Source of the DNA: Candidatus Sulfotelmatobacter sp.
Lineage (GTDB): Bacteria > Eisenbacteria > RBG-16-71-46
Length of the DNA: 33,073 nucleotides
Assembly (NCBI GenBank): GCA_035498555.1
Contig: DATKAB010000023.1
Location: 1 to 33,073, forward strand
Direction of reading: 5' to 3'
Shown: one piece after another, positions 31,581 to 33,073 of the stretch
Numbering within the stretch: position 1 is the stretch's first letter
Layout: each line of letters starts with the position of its first letter
Program-made: the position numbers and the translations under genes
The notes under the pieces: generated by a model
Seen by the model: the letters and a program-made list of their open reading frames with translations, nothing else
Database searches by the model: none
Told to the model about the DNA's origin: nothing

Positions 31581-31895
31581 GTGTTCACCTTCGTTGAAGC
31601 CCCCATCTTCACGAAGCTGGTCGGTGATTACTTCACCGACGAGGAGTACGCAGCGCTTCAGCAGGCCCTCTCCGAGAATCCGGATCTCGGGAACGTGATC
31701 CCAGGCTCGGGTGGCGTCAGGAAGGTCCGATGGGGGACACGTGGACGCGGAAAGCGCGGAGGCGCGCGCGTGATCTACTTTGTTCGCCATGAGCCGAGTG
31801 TCATCTGGATGCTGACGATCTACGCGAAGAACATCGCGGAGAACATTCCCGCGCACCTGCTACGCCGGATTCGCAAGGAGATCGAAAATGCCTAA
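31581..31895 (+). CDS. higB: RelE/HigB-type toxin
   Basis: 104 residues from a GTG at 31581; no Shine-Dalgarno precedes it. The protein has the RelE-superfamily layout: two N-terminal helices (APIFTKLVGDYFTDEEYAALQQAL) followed by a beta-sheet with VRKVRWGTRGRGKRGGARVIYF and LTIYAKNIAENI, closest in pattern to the HigB-2/YgjN-like group. These toxins cleave mRNA in the ribosomal A site. The gene overlaps the downstream HTH gene by 8 bp, in the toxin-first order typical of higBA. The operator upstream supports autoregulation. The toxin's activity is inferred. Confidence 0.88.
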   Translation: MFTFVEAPIFTKLVGDYFTDEEYAALQQALSENPDLGNVIPGSGGVRKVRWGTRGRGKRGGARVIYFVRHEPSVIWMLTIYAKNIAENIPAHLLRRIRKEIENA

Positions 31896-32163
31896 GCGCC
31901 CCCGCAACGTCGGTCAGGAAATCCTGCTCGGACTTCGTCAGCTCAAGCGTGGCACCATGGGCCGGGTGATGACGCTCCCGCCTATCGCAGACATTCGAAA
32001 GCGGACGGGCCTCTCTCAGGCCGAGTTTGCGCGACTGCTTGGGGTGTCTGTCAGGACTCTCCAAGAGTGGGAGCAGGGGCGCCGCGCGCCTTCGGGTCCC
32101 GCGCGAACGCTTCTGAACATCGCTCACAAGAACCCGAAGGTGTTGCTCGAATCCGCGGCGTGA
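31888..32163 (+). CDS. higA: XRE-family HTH antitoxin
   Basis: 91 residues, starting within the last codons of the toxin gene, which implies coupled translation. The N-terminal ~30 residues (ILLGLRQLKRG) likely clamp the toxin. Residues ~35-85 form a Cro/XRE helix-turn-helix: IADIRKRTGLSQAEFARLLGVSVRTLQEWEQGRR, followed by PSGPARTLLNIA. The pattern is that of HigA-2 antitoxins. It probably binds the TACGTCA palindrome upstream of the pair and represses it. Confidence 0.9.
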   Translation: MPKRPRNVGQEILLGLRQLKRGTMGRVMTLPPIADIRKRTGLSQAEFARLLGVSVRTLQEWEQGRRAPSGPARTLLNIAHKNPKVLLESAA

Positions 32164-32219
32164 TTTTCGCCGGATCGCCTCCTAACCACCCGGTTCGCGG
32201 GGCGGACAATTGGGGCCCC

Positions 32220-33073
32220 ATGACCGCCCGACCCTCACTTCGCCAGGCCTTCCGCCTGTTGCTGGCCGTCACGCTGCTAGCGTGCGCCGCGATTCCCGCG
32301 CGCGCCCAGTCCCCGCCGACCTTCAGGTTGACCATCGGCGGTCACGGATCTGCCCCTGGGCAGTTCCAATTTCCCTATCTCGCCGCCACGGATCAGGCCG
32401 GCAATGTGTACGTGAGCGACGCCGGCAACTCGCGCATTCAGTCGTTCAATTCGACGGGCGCGCTGTTGCTGGTGCGGGGGAGCTACGGGGCCGGAGACGA
32501 CCAGTTCAACAATCCGGAAGGGATCGGGATCGCTGCGAGCGGCGACATCTACGTGGCCGATGCCGTGAACCAGCGCGTCGCGCACTACCTCCCGACCGGC
32601 GCCGTCCTCACCTTTGGAACGCAGGGCACCGGACCCGGCCAGTTCCGCTACCCGCGCGGCGTGGCGGTGGATCAACTCGGCTTCGTCTATGTGGCCGACC
32701 GCTTCAACGCGCGCATTCAGAAGTTCACGCCCGCCGGTGACTACGTGTTGTCGTGGGGAGTGTCCGGCTACAACGACGGCGAATTCCAGGTCCCGCAGGG
32801 TATCGCGACCGACGCGACGCACGTTTACGTGACCGACGGCGGCCGCCACAACGTGCAGGTGTTCTCGCCAACCGGCGCCTTCATGGCGAGCTGGGGCGAA
32901 CTCGGCGCCGCCGACGGACAGTTCAACGGCCCAACCGGCATCGCCGTCGACGCCGATGGCTCCCTCTATGTGGCGGACACCTACAATGACCGCGTCCAGC
33001 AGTTCACCCCGTCCGGCGCATTCCTGACCAAGTGGGGAACGACCGGCACAGGGCCCGGTCAGTTCCAGCACCC
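32220..33073 (+). CDS. Exported NHL-repeat beta-propeller protein (3' end outside window)
   Basis: The frame starts at ATG 32220-32222 and remains open to the end of the window (about 284 residues seen). A signal peptide is present; cleavage near ARA/Q at ~30 is likely, though LLAC could also act as a weak lipobox. Five complete NHL repeats follow, each with a GQFxxPxGIAVDxxGxxYVAD core and a NxRVQxFxPxG turn, and a sixth begins at the edge. NHL proteins form six-bladed propellers that bind proteins, RNA or ligands; as an exported protein this one is more likely a surface binding or structural component. Given its neighbours it may end in the same FlgD-like domain, but that lies outside the window. 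Confidence 0.88.
   Translation, partial: MTARPSLRQAFRLLLAVTLLACAAIPARAQSPPTFRLTIGGHGSAPGQFQFPYLAATDQAGNVYVSDAGNSRIQSFNSTGALLLVRGSYGAGDDQFNNPEGIGIAASGDIYVADAVNQRVAHYLPTGAVLTFGTQGTGPGQFRYPRGVAVDQLGFVYVADRFNARIQKFTPAGDYVLSWGVSGYNDGEFQVPQGIATDATHVYVTDGGRHNVQVFSPTGAFMASWGELGAADGQFNGPTGIAVDADGSLYVADTYNDRVQQFTPSGAFLTKWGTTGTGPGQFQH

Overview
The window is GC-rich (roughly two thirds G+C by eye), densely coding bacterial DNA. Most genes have GGAGG-like ribosome binding sites, with occasional GTG starts. Four large exported proteins end in the same kind of roughly 80-residue C-terminal domain (FlgD-Ig / type IX-like sorting fold), next to FG-GAP, NHL, LamG, PPC and Asp-box modules. This repertoire is typical of the FCB-related uncultured lineages. 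Candidatus Eisenbacteria or a close relative is my best guess, but that is inference from gene content only. I see no rRNA, tRNA or CRISPR array.

Layout. 1-340 holds the end of a gene that resembles a transposase. 499-2661 encodes a large protein with a C-terminal plasmid pRiA4b ORF-3-like domain. 2685-6460 (minus) is a two-gene operon: an ECF-type sigma factor overlapping, by ATGA, an exported TPR-CHAT caspase-like protein. Facing it at 6742-7662 is a membrane anti-sigma-like protein with two zinc-binding H-x3-C-x2-C motifs. A 14-bp GCGCGC-rich tandem repeat lies between the two divergent units. I consider this sigma / anti-sigma / exported CHAT group the most interesting candidate system here. 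7800-11441 is a secreted FG-GAP beta-propeller protein and 11540-12595 a lipoprotein. 12802-13940 is a Fic AMP-transferase gene broken by one frameshift, and 13966-14700 is a SpoIIE/RsbU-type PP2C phosphatase.

14786-19236 (minus) holds two exported FlgD-tailed proteins and a DUF937 (YidB-like) protein, with a decayed start of a protein-kinase gene between them. 19244-20608 (minus) is a class III PLP aminotransferase, 7 nt upstream of the LamG gene. 20780-23167 is another FlgD-tailed exported protein (Asp-box plus PPC). 23177-25015 (minus) is a membrane-embedded alpha/beta hydrolase. 25196-26354 is a DinB-like plus Dps pair. 26366-29035 (minus) is an 889-residue pure coiled-coil protein. 29334-30032 (minus) is a membrane-anchored SPOR-like protein, and 30271-31452 is an exported DUF2911 protein. 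31581-32163 is a HigB/HigA-type toxin-antitoxin module with a palindromic operator. The window ends inside an NHL-repeat exported protein.

There are also signs of local decay and duplication. A degenerate in-frame copy of the anti-sigma C-terminus lies after its stop codon. A 40-bp scrap of a FlgD-type domain follows the lipoprotein gene. The fic gene is frameshifted, and a kinase P-loop fragment is stranded between two genes.
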